This document shows, piece after piece, positions 6,796 to 13,522 of a stretch of 58,032 bases of DNA (its first letter is position 1; each line of letters begins with the position of its first letter). The notes beneath the pieces are model-generated. The model saw nothing but the letters and a program-made list of their open reading frames with translations, did not search any database and was not told the origin of the DNA. Where the stretch lies: positions 1 through 58,032 of IMG/VR virus record IMGVR_UViG_3300045253_000042, one strand, 5' to 3'. The stretch is from a virus. A program made the translations under genes and the position numbers.

Positions 6796-7052
6796 GACAG
6801 GCTCCCCGGTGGTAGGGCAAGGCCAGTGCGGGCCTGCGCGGCCGCGACGAGCCCAGCGTCCGCGAACGCCTTCATGTCCTGCGGCGCGAAGAAGAAGTAG
6901 GCGCCCTGCGGGAACACCGGGGTGTCCAGGCGCAGGAACACCAGGGAGCCGGCCGGGGTCGGGACCTGCCCGAACGCCCAGTTCGTCGGCACCGGCTGCG
7001 GCTGCATCTGCGGGGGCGGGGCCGGCGCGTTGCCGTTCGGGACGGCGGTCAT
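6792..7052 (-). CDS. Hypothetical early protein with proline-rich N-terminus, 86 aa
   Basis: Residues 1-25 are proline/glutamine rich (APAPPPQMQPQPVP) and probably disordered. Residues 26-86 form a compact part with AGSLVFLRLDTPVFPQGAYF and a helix (PQDMKAFADAGLVAAAQ). ATGA and GTGA overlaps place it between a small membrane protein gene and the nuclease gene. No family recognised. Confidence 0.62.
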   Translation of the reverse strand: MTAVPNGNAPAPPPQMQPQPVPTNWAFGQVPTPAGSLVFLRLDTPVFPQGAYFFFAPQDMKAFADAGLVAAAQARTGLALPPGSLS

Positions 7053-7303
7053 GGCGTGGCCCCGTTCGGCCAGCGTTCGGTCGCGTAGGCGACCGCGGCC
7101 CGGCGGGTCCAGAACCGGGGCCCGGCGGTCTCTCCGTCCAGGGCGATGAAGGTCTGCCAGTTGGCCCAGCCGACGCGCTGGACCGTCCAGCGCGCGGTGG
7201 CGACGGCGGAGCGGTTCCCGGTGATGGCGTCGACGGCCAGGACCAGCCCGCAGCCGGATGCGACGGCGATGGCCGCGCCGGCGACGAGCTCGCGGGCGCT
7301 CAT
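7049..7303 (-). CDS. Small membrane-associated protein, 84 aa
   Basis: Residues 5-27 (ELVAGAAIAVASGCGLVLAV) form one hydrophobic segment at the N-terminus, followed by a soluble region with WTVQRVGWANWQTFIALD and FWTRRAAVAYATERW. The start at 7303 makes an ATGA overlap with the stop of the 57-residue gene, which excludes the longer frame from 7480. It belongs to a run of three small membrane genes. Function unknown. Confidence 0.68.
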   Translation of the reverse strand: MSARELVAGAAIAVASGCGLVLAVDAITGNRSAVATARWTVQRVGWANWQTFIALDGETAGPRFWTRRAAVAYATERWPNGATP

Positions 7304-7473
7304 CGCCACTGCCTCGGGGTCTCGTCCGCGATCTCCTGGCGGATGATGCGGTCCTGCGCGTCCCAGGCGGACCCCATGCCCAGCAGGGCGCCGACGACCC
7401 CGGACGCGATCACCGCGGCCAGGATCATGAACTTGGCGGCCAGCGGGCCGAACACGAACAGGGGTTCGCTCAT
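7300..7473 (-). CDS. Small membrane protein, 57 aa
   Basis: ATGA overlaps exist at both ends (ATG at 7473 and stop over 7303). Residues 14-34 (KFMILAAVIASGVVGALLGM) form a single membrane segment. The charged tail (DAQDRIIRQEIADETPRQW) is probably cytoplasmic. Too small for a domain match; function unknown. Confidence 0.7.
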   Translation of the reverse strand: MSEPLFVFGPLAAKFMILAAVIASGVVGALLGMGSAWDAQDRIIRQEIADETPRQWR

Positions 7474-7622
7474 CGCGCACGCCCGAACTGGCGGTCCTGG
7501 CGGCGCTCCCGCAGATGCTCCAGGAGGTCGCGGGCCAGCCAGAAGGCGGGGACGGCGACCAGGACGATCACGGCGGCCCCGATCAGCCCGAGGGCGAACG
7601 GCACGTCCAGCGGGCCCCTCAC
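7470..7622 (-). CDS. Small membrane protein, 50 aa
   Basis: The GTG at 7622 overlaps the stop of the upstream 126-residue gene (GTGA), and the stop overlaps the next ATG (ATGA). Residues 6-29 (DVPFALGLIGAAVIVLVAV) form one membrane segment, followed by a basic tail (LLEHLRERRQDRQFGRAR). It has the positive-inside pattern of a protein whose C-terminus is cytoplasmic. Function unknown. Confidence 0.7.
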   Translation of the reverse strand: MRGPLDVPFALGLIGAAVIVLVAVPAFWLARDLLEHLRERRQDRQFGRAR

Positions 7623-7999
7623 GACGCGACCGCCAGACCTACGGCGGGGGCGGCCAGACGAGCGATGGCCTTCCCGTAGACGACGTCGTACGCGGCGGCC
7701 TCGTCGTCGGCGAGGGCCCTCAGCCCCTCCGGGGACATGGCCAGGAACTCGTCCGAGTAGGCCTCGAACAGGACCTCCGGGTCGGCCAGGAACCGGTCCC
7801 GCTCGTGCCGGGCATCCGCGGCGGCCTGCAGCAGCTCGCGGGCCTGGTACTGGTTCAGGCCGTGGCCGTAGCCGAGGCGGTGCAGGCGCCGGGCAGCGGT
7901 GTCGGGGCGCAGGTCGGCCTCGATGATCAGGTCGACCAGGGCCAGGGCGACACCGGTACCGACCGGGTCGGGGTGGCTAGGGTTGAGCACTGGGACCAT
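7619..7999 (-). CDS. Hypothetical early protein, 126 aa
   Basis: This is the second gene of the early operon after the Cro-like gene. The ATG at 7999 has GGAAGAGAG just upstream; the longer frame from 8299 is the shadow of the Cro-like gene. The protein is helical and acidic (ALVDLIIEADLRPDTAARRL, YQARELLQAAADARHERDRF, then LRALADDEAAAYDVVYGKAI). No signal, membrane segment or known domain is visible. Confidence 0.68.
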   Translation of the reverse strand: MVPVLNPSHPDPVGTGVALALVDLIIEADLRPDTAARRLHRLGYGHGLNQYQARELLQAAADARHERDRFLADPEVLFEAYSDEFLAMSPEGLRALADDEAAAYDVVYGKAIARLAAPAVGLAVAS

Positions 8000-8023
8000 C
8001 TCTCTTCCGTGGTGGTGGTTCCT

Positions 8024-8053
8024 GAGGCCGTCCCGTTGCGTCGGGGCGGCCTC
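8024..8053 (-). terminator. Hairpin between Cro-like gene and early operon
   Basis: GAGGCCGTCCCG (8024-8035) faces CGGGGCGGCCTC (8042-8053) across a six-base loop, with one wobble or mismatch in a 12-base stem. It lies just after the TAA of the Cro-like gene and before the ribosome site of the 126-residue gene. There is no T-run, as is common in actinobacterial terminators. It could limit read-through into the early operon until an antiterminator or a second signal acts. Confidence 0.5.
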
Positions 8054-8058
8054 ACCTG

Positions 8059-8289
8059 TTAGGCGGACTGTTCGGCGGTCGCCTCCAGCAGCGAGCCGGG
8101 CGACACCTCGAGGAATGCGGCGACCGCGGCGAGCTCGTCGACGGTCAGGCGCTGCTCGCCCGAAAGGAGCCGGGCGGTGGTGGACGTGGTCCAGCCCAGG
8201 CCCCTGGCCAGCCCCCGGCCGCTGATCTTGCGGCGGGCTAGTTCGGCGCGCAGGTTCCCTGCGACCTGGTCCGTGGCACTGTGTCCCAT
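8059..8289 (-). CDS. XRE-family HTH protein, Cro-like
   Basis: The 76-residue protein is a lone helix-turn-helix of the XRE/Cro-CI type: NLRAELARRKISGRGLARGL, then TTSTTARLLSGEQRLTVDEL, then AFLEVSPGSLL. It is the first gene of the leftward early operon, so a Cro-like role is inferred. The ATG at 8289 has no ribosome site, and a -35/-10 pair ends eight bases before it, so its message may be leaderless. An upstream in-frame ATG (8319) falls inside that promoter. It resembles the plus-strand regulator at 8452-8700 (LRAE, KIxGRxL, RxLxGE), so the pair may bind related operators. Confidence 0.8.
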   Translation of the reverse strand: MGHSATDQVAGNLRAELARRKISGRGLARGLGWTTSTTARLLSGEQRLTVDELAAVAAFLEVSPGSLLEATAEQSA

Positions 8290-8327
8290 AGACCGGCACA
8301 GTAGACCGGTAATCGGCATGCCGTCAA
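8290..8327 (-). promoter_or_regulatory. Leftward early promoter with paired operator-like repeats
   Basis: On the minus strand TTGACG (8327-8322) and TACTGT (8303-8298) are separated by 18 bases, and the ATG at 8289 begins nine bases after the -10. TAGACCGG occurs on the plus strand at 8289-8296 and 8302-8309, 13 bases apart, overlapping the -10 and the start. A 10-base palindrome CGGCATGCCG (8314-8323) lies beside the -35. Another CCGGTC is at 8424-8429, upstream of the rightward regulator. These are good operator candidates for the two XRE proteins; no binding data are available. Confidence 0.5.
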
Positions 8328-8451
8328 GTGCATCAGCGTGCTACTTTTCGAGCCACCAGTGGCCCACGGAGCGGGATGGTGTTACGCCGAAGGGGCGAGT
8401 GTCCCGGTGTGTGGGTTGCACGGCCGGTCAGGACGTGGGACCGTCCACTCC

Positions 8452-8700
8452 ATGATGGACGACGCCTTCACCAAGGCCATCGCCGCCGAGCTCCGAGCGG
8501 AAGCGGCCCGCCAGAAGATCACCGGACGCGAGCTGTCGCGCCGGACGGGGATCCCAGCCAGCAACATCTCGCGCTACCTCAACGGCGAGGGCCTGGGCTT
8601 CGACCAGTACGTGCTGATCATGCGGGCGATGGGGAAGGAGCCGGCGACAGTCGGCGACCTTATCCAGCGGTATGGCGGCTCCTGGTCCGACGTCGCATGA
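8452..8700 (+). CDS. XRE-family HTH regulator, probable immunity repressor
   Basis: The 82-residue protein carries an XRE helix-turn-helix: ELRAEAARQKITGRELSRRT, then PASNISRYLNGEGLGFDQY. It is short for a CI-type repressor and has no peptidase or dimerisation domain. Its position as first gene of the plus-strand lysogeny group, divergent from the Cro-like gene and upstream of the integrase, makes it the best repressor candidate. ATG at 8452 or 8455 are both possible. No strong Shine-Dalgarno is seen, so leaderless or weak translation is possible. Confidence 0.72.
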   Translation: MMDDAFTKAIAAELRAEAARQKITGRELSRRTGIPASNISRYLNGEGLGFDQYVLIMRAMGKEPATVGDLIQRYGGSWSDVA

Positions 8701-8705
8701 TCACA

Positions 8706-8730
8706 CCGACGGCGGATATCCCGCCGTCGG
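8706..8730. repeat. Perfect 10-base inverted repeat before integrase
   Basis: CCGACGGCGG (8706-8715), ATATC, CCGCCGTCGG (8721-8730) form a perfect stem starting six bases after the regulator stop and ending 33 bases before the integrase start. It may be a terminator or attenuator that keeps integrase expression low, or a binding site near attP. No run of T follows it. Confidence 0.55.
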
Positions 8731-8763
8731 CCTCCGGGGGAAACTGGGCATCTCCTGGGGGGG

Positions 8764-9540
8764 ATGATGATCGACTCTCACTGCCGGTGGGCGCTGGTCG
8801 CCGGTGCCCGTCCGAACACGCTCGTCGCCCGCGGCGGGGTGCTGCGGCACTTCGCCAAGACGCACCCGCTCCTGGCCGCCGGCCGCGAGGACATCTACGT
8901 CTACCTGGCGCGGGACCATCTGTCCCCGCAGTCGCGGCGGTCCTACCTGCTGCACCTGCGCGCCTTCTACAGCTGGGCCACGCTCGAGGGCCTGATCGCC
9001 GCGGACCCGACCACGGGGATCCCGCTGACCCGGGTGCCGCGACGTGAGCCGCGCCCGATGCCGGACCGGGACCTGGCCTTGGCGTTGACCGCGCCGGAGC
9101 CGCTGCGGTCCTGGTTCCTGATCGCCGCCCTGGCGGGTCTGCGGGCCATGGAGATCGCCCCACTGCGCGGGGATGACCTGACCGACGGGTGGCTGTTCGT
9201 CCGGGAGGGCAAGGGCGGCCACTCGCGCAAGGTGTGGGCGCACCCACTCGTCCAGGAGGCCATCATCAGCCGCCAGACGGCCGGCCCGCTGTGGGAGGTG
9301 ACCCCGAAGCGGCTGACCGCGCAGGCGAACCGCTGGCTGCACGCCAACGGGATCAGCTCCACCATGCACACTGCCAGGCACTGGTTCGGCACGAACGTCC
9401 TCATCGCCTCAGGCGGCAACGTGCGGACCACCCAGGAGGCGCTCGGGCACGCCTCGGTGGCGTCGACGCAGGTGTACACCCGGATCAGCGAGGATCAGGT
9501 CCGGGCGGCCATTGAGGGCCTACCGTTGGCCGCGGCCTGA
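8764..9540 (+). CDS. int: Tyrosine recombinase, phage integrase
   Basis: The 258-residue protein has all catalytic residues of tyrosine recombinases: Arg127 (GLRAMEI), Lys150 (EGKGGHSRKV), His202-x2-Arg205 (MHTARHWFGT), His229 (LGHAS) and nucleophile Tyr238 (STQVYTRI). Residues 1-95 form the core-binding SAM-like helices. The usual N-terminal arm-binding domain of lambda-type integrases is absent, so the protein resembles XerC/D in size. It should integrate the genome into the host chromosome, with ATG at 8764 or 8767 behind a G-rich ribosome site. The attachment site was not identified: no tRNA 3' end was found nearby. Confidence 0.92.
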   Translation: MMIDSHCRWALVAGARPNTLVARGGVLRHFAKTHPLLAAGREDIYVYLARDHLSPQSRRSYLLHLRAFYSWATLEGLIAADPTTGIPLTRVPRREPRPMPDRDLALALTAPEPLRSWFLIAALAGLRAMEIAPLRGDDLTDGWLFVREGKGGHSRKVWAHPLVQEAIISRQTAGPLWEVTPKRLTAQANRWLHANGISSTMHTARHWFGTNVLIASGGNVRTTQEALGHASVASTQVYTRISEDQVRAAIEGLPLAAA

Positions 9541-9565
9541 CCGGGCCGAGGAAAGGGTCGAGACG

Positions 9566-9898
9566 ATGAATGCGCGAGCCGCCCTCATAGCTCTGCTAGC
9601 TCTCCCGCTCGTGCTGGCTGGCTGCTCCAGCTCGGGCCTGCCATCCGCGCACCATTCGCAGACCCCAGCCGAGCAGGTCGCCGCCGTGTTCACCCGCGAC
9701 GCCGGCTACCCGCCGCCGGACTCCCAGGGCGGCGCCGACGGCTGGCTCAAGGCTGTGCGGGACGACTGCGCGTTCTCCGACACCCAGCTTGCGATCGAGG
9801 GCCCGCTGCTGTACTCCCAGTCCGCGACGGGCTTTGCGGCCATGAAGGACTCGATGGCGGTCATCTGCCCGGCGCAGGCCGACAAGCTGACCCACTGA
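9566..9898 (+). CDS. Secreted lipoprotein, 110 aa
   Basis: Residues 1-20 are a lipoprotein signal (ALIALLALPLVLAGC) with lipobox LAGC. The mature part holds AAVFTRDAGYPPPDSQGG, a pair of cysteines (DDCAF and VICPAQ) that may form a disulfide, and no known domain. GGAAAGGG lies at a good distance from the ATG at 9566. As the last gene of the lysogeny-side operon it is likely expressed in lysogens. A role in superinfection exclusion or host surface change is a reasonable guess, not a demonstrated one. Confidence 0.75.
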   Translation: MNARAALIALLALPLVLAGCSSSGLPSAHHSQTPAEQVAAVFTRDAGYPPPDSQGGADGWLKAVRDDCAFSDTQLAIEGPLLYSQSATGFAAMKDSMAVICPAQADKLTH

Positions 9899-9910
9899 GG
9901 ACAGCCGAAA

Positions 9911-9936
9911 GGACCCCCGCCCGGAGGCGGGGGTCC
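9911..9936. terminator. Bidirectional terminator between convergent operons
   Basis: GGACCCCCGCC (9911-9921), CGGA, GGCGGGGGTCC (9926-9936) form a perfect 11-base stem with a four-base loop. It lies 12 bases after the stop of the plus-strand lipoprotein gene and 35 bases after the stop of the minus-strand glycoside-hydrolase-like gene, so it can end both transcripts. Confidence 0.8.
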
Positions 9937-9971
9937 AGTAGCCAGCGTCGGGCGTTGCCGTCGGCTGGGGG

Positions 9972-10775
9972 TCAGGCGGATGCGGCGCAGTACGCCGCCA
10001 GCTGGGCCGTGGACAGGGGCCGGCCGGTGAGGTCGTTGCCGCCGTTGGGCCAGTAGCAGAAGAACGAGCACCCGAGCGAGATGGCCAGGTCGATGTCGGC
10101 GACCATCGCGGCCTTGACCTCGGCGTCGGTGTACAGCGACGGGTTGGTCTGGGCCTGGATGCCGTTCTCGCAGATCCCCCACGGCTTGCCCAGCGACGCC
10201 GCGAACGAGGCGATGGTCGACCAGCGCCCACGGCTGTAGTTGTCGGGGGCGATGACCTTCGCGGCGGGGCAGTCCCAGTGCACGTACGAGCCGTCGGAGA
10301 ACGGCTGCCCGGTCGTGCACGCGGCAGGCAGGATCGGGTACCGGCGGCCCACGTTGATCCGGTCGACGATCACCCCGGCGGCCGAGTAGACCTTCGCCCA
10401 GCGGACGTAGTCGCCGCCCCACACGGACCGGTCTTCCTCGTGCAGCAGCACCAGGTAGTGGACGGCCGTGTCGGGCATGGCCTTACGCCACTCCGCCTCG
10501 AGCACCGCGGACGAGGTCCCGCCGACGAGCGCGTACTCGGCCGACCGGTTCGCGTCGTTGCTGTACACGATCGGCAGGCCCGCGGGGACGGCCGCGGCGT
10601 CGGCGGGGTTGAAGCAGCGCACGATGTGCGGCTTGATGATCGACAGGAGTTGCGCCGTCGACCAAGCGCCCTTCGAGGCGCCGACCTTGCAGCCCGTCGC
10701 CGCCGATGGGGCGATGTCGATGCTGGAGGACAGACCCGTGACCGGGTTGGTGACGGTGACCGTGGAGACGCTCAC
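9972..10775 (-). CDS. Glycoside-hydrolase-like TIM-barrel protein
   Basis: The 267-residue protein has two glutamates in the arrangement of clan GH-A hydrolases: Glu113 or Glu114 in YLVLLHEEDRS and Glu203 in LGKPWGICENG. The same layout (VRCFNPADAAAVPAGLPIVY, then LGKPW-x3-E) occurs in residues 415-645 of the giant protein at 38594-42301, so the two are homologous. The N-terminal strand segment TVTVTNPVTGLSSSIDI resembles part of the preceding 89-residue protein. It is the last gene of the structural/lysis operon. It may degrade a capsule or wall polysaccharide as a free enzyme or a virion part. No signal peptide is visible. Confidence 0.65.
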   Translation of the reverse strand: MSVSTVTVTNPVTGLSSSIDIAPSAATGCKVGASKGAWSTAQLLSIIKPHIVRCFNPADAAAVPAGLPIVYSNDANRSAEYALVGGTSSAVLEAEWRKAMPDTAVHYLVLLHEEDRSVWGGDYVRWAKVYSAAGVIVDRINVGRRYPILPAACTTGQPFSDGSYVHWDCPAAKVIAPDNYSRGRWSTIASFAASLGKPWGICENGIQAQTNPSLYTDAEVKAAMVADIDLAISLGCSFFCYWPNGGNDLTGRPLSTAQLAAYCAASA

Positions 10776-11041
10776 GCGATGCCCGTGAAAGTCGCCTTCG
10801 TCCCGTCGTCGGACGTCTGGGTCCAGACGCGGGGCGAGGTGTCCTTGACCGCGAACGGCTGCGGCGGCACCGCCGGCAGGTCGATGGGAGTGGGTGTGCT
10901 GATCTGCCCGGTCGCCGGGTTGGTGACCGTGATCAGGTCGTGCTCGGCCGGTGTGGACGGGCGCGGCGCGTCGGTCACCGTGAGGGTGAGCGTGTCGCCC
11001 CTCTTGTAGGTGGTCGGGGAGATGCTCAGGGTCGGTGCCAT
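10772..11041 (-). CDS. Small beta-sandwich-like protein, 89 aa
   Basis: Begins MAPTLSISPTTYKRGDTLTL and looks like an immunoglobulin-like strand protein throughout (LTVTDAPRP, HDLITVTNPATGQ, VWTQTSDDGTKATFTG). It shares the TVTNPxTG pattern with the N-terminus of the downstream hydrolase-like protein. TGATG and GTGA overlaps fix both ends. It is probably a virion or secreted carbohydrate-binding accessory for its neighbour; the fold is inferred from the pattern only. Confidence 0.62.
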   Translation of the reverse strand: MAPTLSISPTTYKRGDTLTLTVTDAPRPSTPAEHDLITVTNPATGQISTPTPIDLPAVPPQPFAVKDTSPRVWTQTSDDGTKATFTGIA

Positions 11042-11898
11042 CAGATGAATCCTCTCGACTTGCCCCACGCCTTCTCGACTCCGACGGCGGCAGCGTTCGA
11101 GCCGTAGTGCCGTGCGGCCCGCCACGGGGCGTTCGCGTTCCACAGTTCCAGGTCCACCGTCACGTCCGGTGGTGTCGGAGTCGGGGTGGGGGTGGGTGCG
11201 GGCTGCGCGAGGGGCACCAGCTGGGTCACATCACCCTGCTCGTGCAGGAGCCGGTCCCAGTCGGTGAACGAGAACGAGAAGTACCCGTGGTCGCCCCAGC
11301 TGCCGCCCCACGAGTTCGCGGCCCGCACCGTCTGGCTGACCGTGTCGACGCCGAGGACCTCGAACTCGTGGCCGCCACGGACCTGCGCGGAAGCGGAGAT
11401 CCGCACCCGCCCGGAGGTGTCCGGGTGGTCGAACGAGTCGTACCAGTTCACCCCGGTGATGACCGGCGCGGTCGCGAGCGCGGCGAGGGCCGCGTTCAGG
11501 GTCAGGGCGTGGGTGTAGCCGGAGATGTAGCCCAGCGAGCGCAGGACCTTCGCGGCGGACAGGCCGTCCGATCCGGTGTCCGTCGGTGGGTAGGTGCCCG
11601 GGTAGGCGTCGACCTCGGTGGCCTGGGAGTACACCGACACGGCGAGGACCTCGTCGAGCTGCGGATGGAACAGGCCACCCAGGTCCTCCAGCAGCGGCGA
11701 CGTTCCGATGGCGCCGACGGCGGCGTTGCCCGTGCAGGAGCCGAGGTGGCCCTGGTCGAAGATCGGCACCTGCCGCTTGTGCACCACCGACACGACCGCT
11801 CCCTCGGGCAGCGCGTACGCCAGCGATCGCGGGTCGTGGTTGATGTGCCGCCCCAGGCGCTTGCCGGGGACGACGAACTCGCGGATCGCGTATTTCAT
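11041..11898 (-). CDS. Papain-like cysteine peptidase
   Basis: The 285-residue protein shows the complete papain quartet: Gln49 and Cys55 in FDQGHLGSCTGNA, His177 in RGGHEFEVLG and Asn195 in AANSWGGSWGDHG. A proline/threonine-rich spacer (PAPTPTPTPTPP) separates a C-terminal domain of about 40 residues. I start at ATG 11898, five bases after GGAG; the GTG at 11901 is too close. No signal peptide or propeptide is apparent. It lies between an HNH gene and a strand-rich small gene downstream of the lysis genes. It could process a virion protein, cut a host surface protein or degrade peptide cross-links. Confidence 0.82.
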   Translation of the reverse strand: MKYAIREFVVPGKRLGRHINHDPRSLAYALPEGAVVSVVHKRQVPIFDQGHLGSCTGNAAVGAIGTSPLLEDLGGLFHPQLDEVLAVSVYSQATEVDAYPGTYPPTDTGSDGLSAAKVLRSLGYISGYTHALTLNAALAALATAPVITGVNWYDSFDHPDTSGRVRISASAQVRGGHEFEVLGVDTVSQTVRAANSWGGSWGDHGYFSFSFTDWDRLLHEQGDVTQLVPLAQPAPTPTPTPTPPDVTVDLELWNANAPWRAARHYGSNAAAVGVEKAWGKSRGFI

Positions 11899-11907
11899 CA
11901 CGTCTCC

Positions 11908-12252
11908 TCAGGCTCGGGCGGCCGGGCATGGCCAGTTCGGGACCGGCGGGCGGCCGGCAGCGACCCAGCCGCCGTACGCGAACCTGGCCGTGGCGAGCTC
12001 GACCGCGGAGAAGTGGCGCAGCACGAGCGGGTCGAGAACGCCCTGGTCGTGCTCCACCAGGTAGCGCACCAGGGAGTGCTGGCGGCGGTGATGGTTCGGG
12101 CAGAGGACCAGCATCGTGGACTGGTTGTCCTGCCCGCCCAGGGACAGCGGCAGCTCGTGGTGCTCATCGAAGCCACCGTGCCCGGACATCGCGGACGAGC
12201 AGGACTTGCCGAACGCGCACCGGGTACCGGGGGTGTCGAGCCCCGCGCTCAC
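11908..12252 (-). CDS. HNH endonuclease family protein, 114 aa
   Basis: The GTG at 12252 makes a GTGA overlap with the holin-like gene. An N-terminal pair of cysteines (CAFGKSC) is followed by the HNH core: DEHHELPLSLGGQDNQSTM and then LCPNHHRRQHSL. This order (double His, Asn in the middle, CPNHHRRQH) matches small phage HNH nucleases. Location within the lysis region is unusual for the terminase-linked HNH proteins of HK97-like phages, so it may be a free-standing or homing-type nuclease. The end of the gene and the ribosome site of the next share a 17-base string with the junction at 38587-38603. Confidence 0.75.
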   Translation of the reverse strand: MSAGLDTPGTRCAFGKSCSSAMSGHGGFDEHHELPLSLGGQDNQSTMLVLCPNHHRRQHSLVRYLVEHDQGVLDPLVLRHFSAVELATARFAYGGWVAAGRPPVPNWPCPAARA

Positions 12253-12581
12253 GTGAAAGGGGGCGGCGCCGGCGTCACATGCGGCGCGGGCTGCACGGTG
12301 ACCAGGTTGGCCCCGGTCACTTGCGCGGGCGCCACCAGGGCGGCCGTGGCACCCTTGCCGACGCCGTACTGCTTGGTGAGCCCGGTCGCGAACACGCCGA
12401 CGAACCACACCGCGGCGGAGAACCCGGCCAGGTTGTACATGGCGCGCCACGTCGACGACCAGTCGACGCCCTCGATGCCGTTGTGCTTGATGACCTGGTT
12501 CGCGGCGATGCCGAGGGCGGGCACCACGATGATGAGCAGCAGGTGCCGCACCCAGGCGGGCAACCTGTCAAGGGGTCCCAT
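12249..12581 (-). CDS. Holin-like membrane protein, 110 aa
   Basis: Residues 12-32 (RHLLLIIVVPALGIAANQV) and 50-68 (NLAGFSAAVWFVGVFATGL) form two membrane segments separated by a polar loop, followed by a long proline-rich tail. The size, two segments and position directly after the endolysin gene fit a class II holin. GTAGGAGG lies before the ATG at 12581. It would permeabilise the membrane at lysis. Two more membrane proteins in this cluster (13519-13881, 13924-14481) are competing candidates. Confidence 0.65.
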   Translation of the reverse strand: MGPLDRLPAWVRHLLLIIVVPALGIAANQVIKHNGIEGVDWSSTWRAMYNLAGFSAAVWFVGVFATGLTKQYGVGKGATAALVAPAQVTGANLVTVQPAPHVTPAPPPFT

Positions 12582-12592
12582 GATCTGGCCTC

Positions 12593-13522
12593 CTACGGCT
12601 TCGGGATGAACGGGTGCGCGGTCAGCGTCGCGATGACACTCCCGCCGACCAGCGGGGCGAGCGCGGCCGCCAGGGCGTTGACGTCGACGCCGCCGTGCAC
12701 GAGCGGGGCGAGAGCTGCGGCCAGGGCCGCCGGGTCGGTCTTGGCGGCGGCCGCGTCCTGGTCGGTCTTGGCGACCAGTGCGACCGCAGCTGCCGCGTCC
12801 TGGAACATGTTGACGAACGCGGTCGAGCGCTGGCCGCCGTCGGGGATCCCGGCCGCGTCGCACTCGGCGATCAGGTTCGGGTCGGAGATGCCGTTGCGCC
12901 AGCCGGCGCCCACGATGAACTGGCGGCCGTCGGAAAGGTGGACTCGGATCATCGTGGGCTCCCAGGGGGTAGCTGTCCACGCGCCGTAGCCGGGGACGGT
13001 GGCGCGGTCGTAGTCGACGGCGGTCCCGCCCAGGGACTGGCCGTTGTTGTACTGCTGGAGCTGGGCGCGCGGATCCCACTTGCCGGCGGACCAGCCGTAG
13101 GTCTGGAACCCGTACGCGCAGTGCCCCGCGTCGAGGACCGCCTTGACGGTGCCGATGCCGCCGTACCAGCCGTTGGCCGCAGCCGGCCGCGCGTCCGCCA
13201 GGCCCTGCGCGTAGGCGAGGACGTTGGGCCCGGTGGCTGCGCCGGTGTCGTCCTCCGCGAAGTACACGACCGTGCCGGGCGGGCACCCCAGACGCTTGCA
13301 CTCCGCGGTGGCTGCGGCGGCGTCGGTTGCCCCCCCAGCCCTTCCGGTGGTGTACCGGTTCCCGGTCGTCTCGTAGATCAGGACCACGTCGAGGCCGGCC
13401 GCGTGGTAGGCGTCGACCTGGGCCCGGTCCAGGTACTTGAAGTACTGGCCGACAAACCGCTTCCCGGCAGCGACCAGGGCCGCAGGGGTGGGATGGCCGG
13501 CCGCGTCGACGCCTTCGATCAT
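12593..13522 (-). CDS. Endolysin with DUF1906 glycoside-hydrolase-like domain
   Basis: Residues 1-195 match the DUF1906 (Rv2525c-like) TIM-barrel found in actinobacterial and phage lysins: MIEGVDAAGHPTPAALVAAG, RFVGQYFKYLDR, DVVLIYETTGNRY, VYFAEDDTG, and later GFQTYGWSAGKWDPRAQLQQ. Asp6 and acidic residues in FAEDD are candidate catalytic residues. Residues 215-309 hold an alanine-rich helical region with a repeated AALAPLV motif, perhaps a wall-binding or oligomerisation part. No signal peptide, so release depends on a holin. It overlaps the upstream membrane protein gene (ATGA). Confidence 0.82.
   Translation of the reverse strand: MIEGVDAAGHPTPAALVAAGKRFVGQYFKYLDRAQVDAYHAAGLDVVLIYETTGNRYTTGRAGGATDAAAATAECKRLGCPPGTVVYFAEDDTGAATGPNVLAYAQGLADARPAAANGWYGGIGTVKAVLDAGHCAYGFQTYGWSAGKWDPRAQLQQYNNGQSLGGTAVDYDRATVPGYGAWTATPWEPTMIRVHLSDGRQFIVGAGWRNGISDPNLIAECDAAGIPDGGQRSTAFVNMFQDAAAAVALVAKTDQDAAAAKTDPAALAAALAPLVHGGVDVNALAAALAPLVGGSVIATLTAHPFIPKP

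Noticed and set aside
8290-9971. Search for attP as a tRNA 3' end or other known core near the integrase
   Set aside because: No T-loop-like GGTTCRA sequence or tRNA fragment was recognised. The inverted repeats found could be terminators. The attachment core needs comparison with host or prophage sequences.
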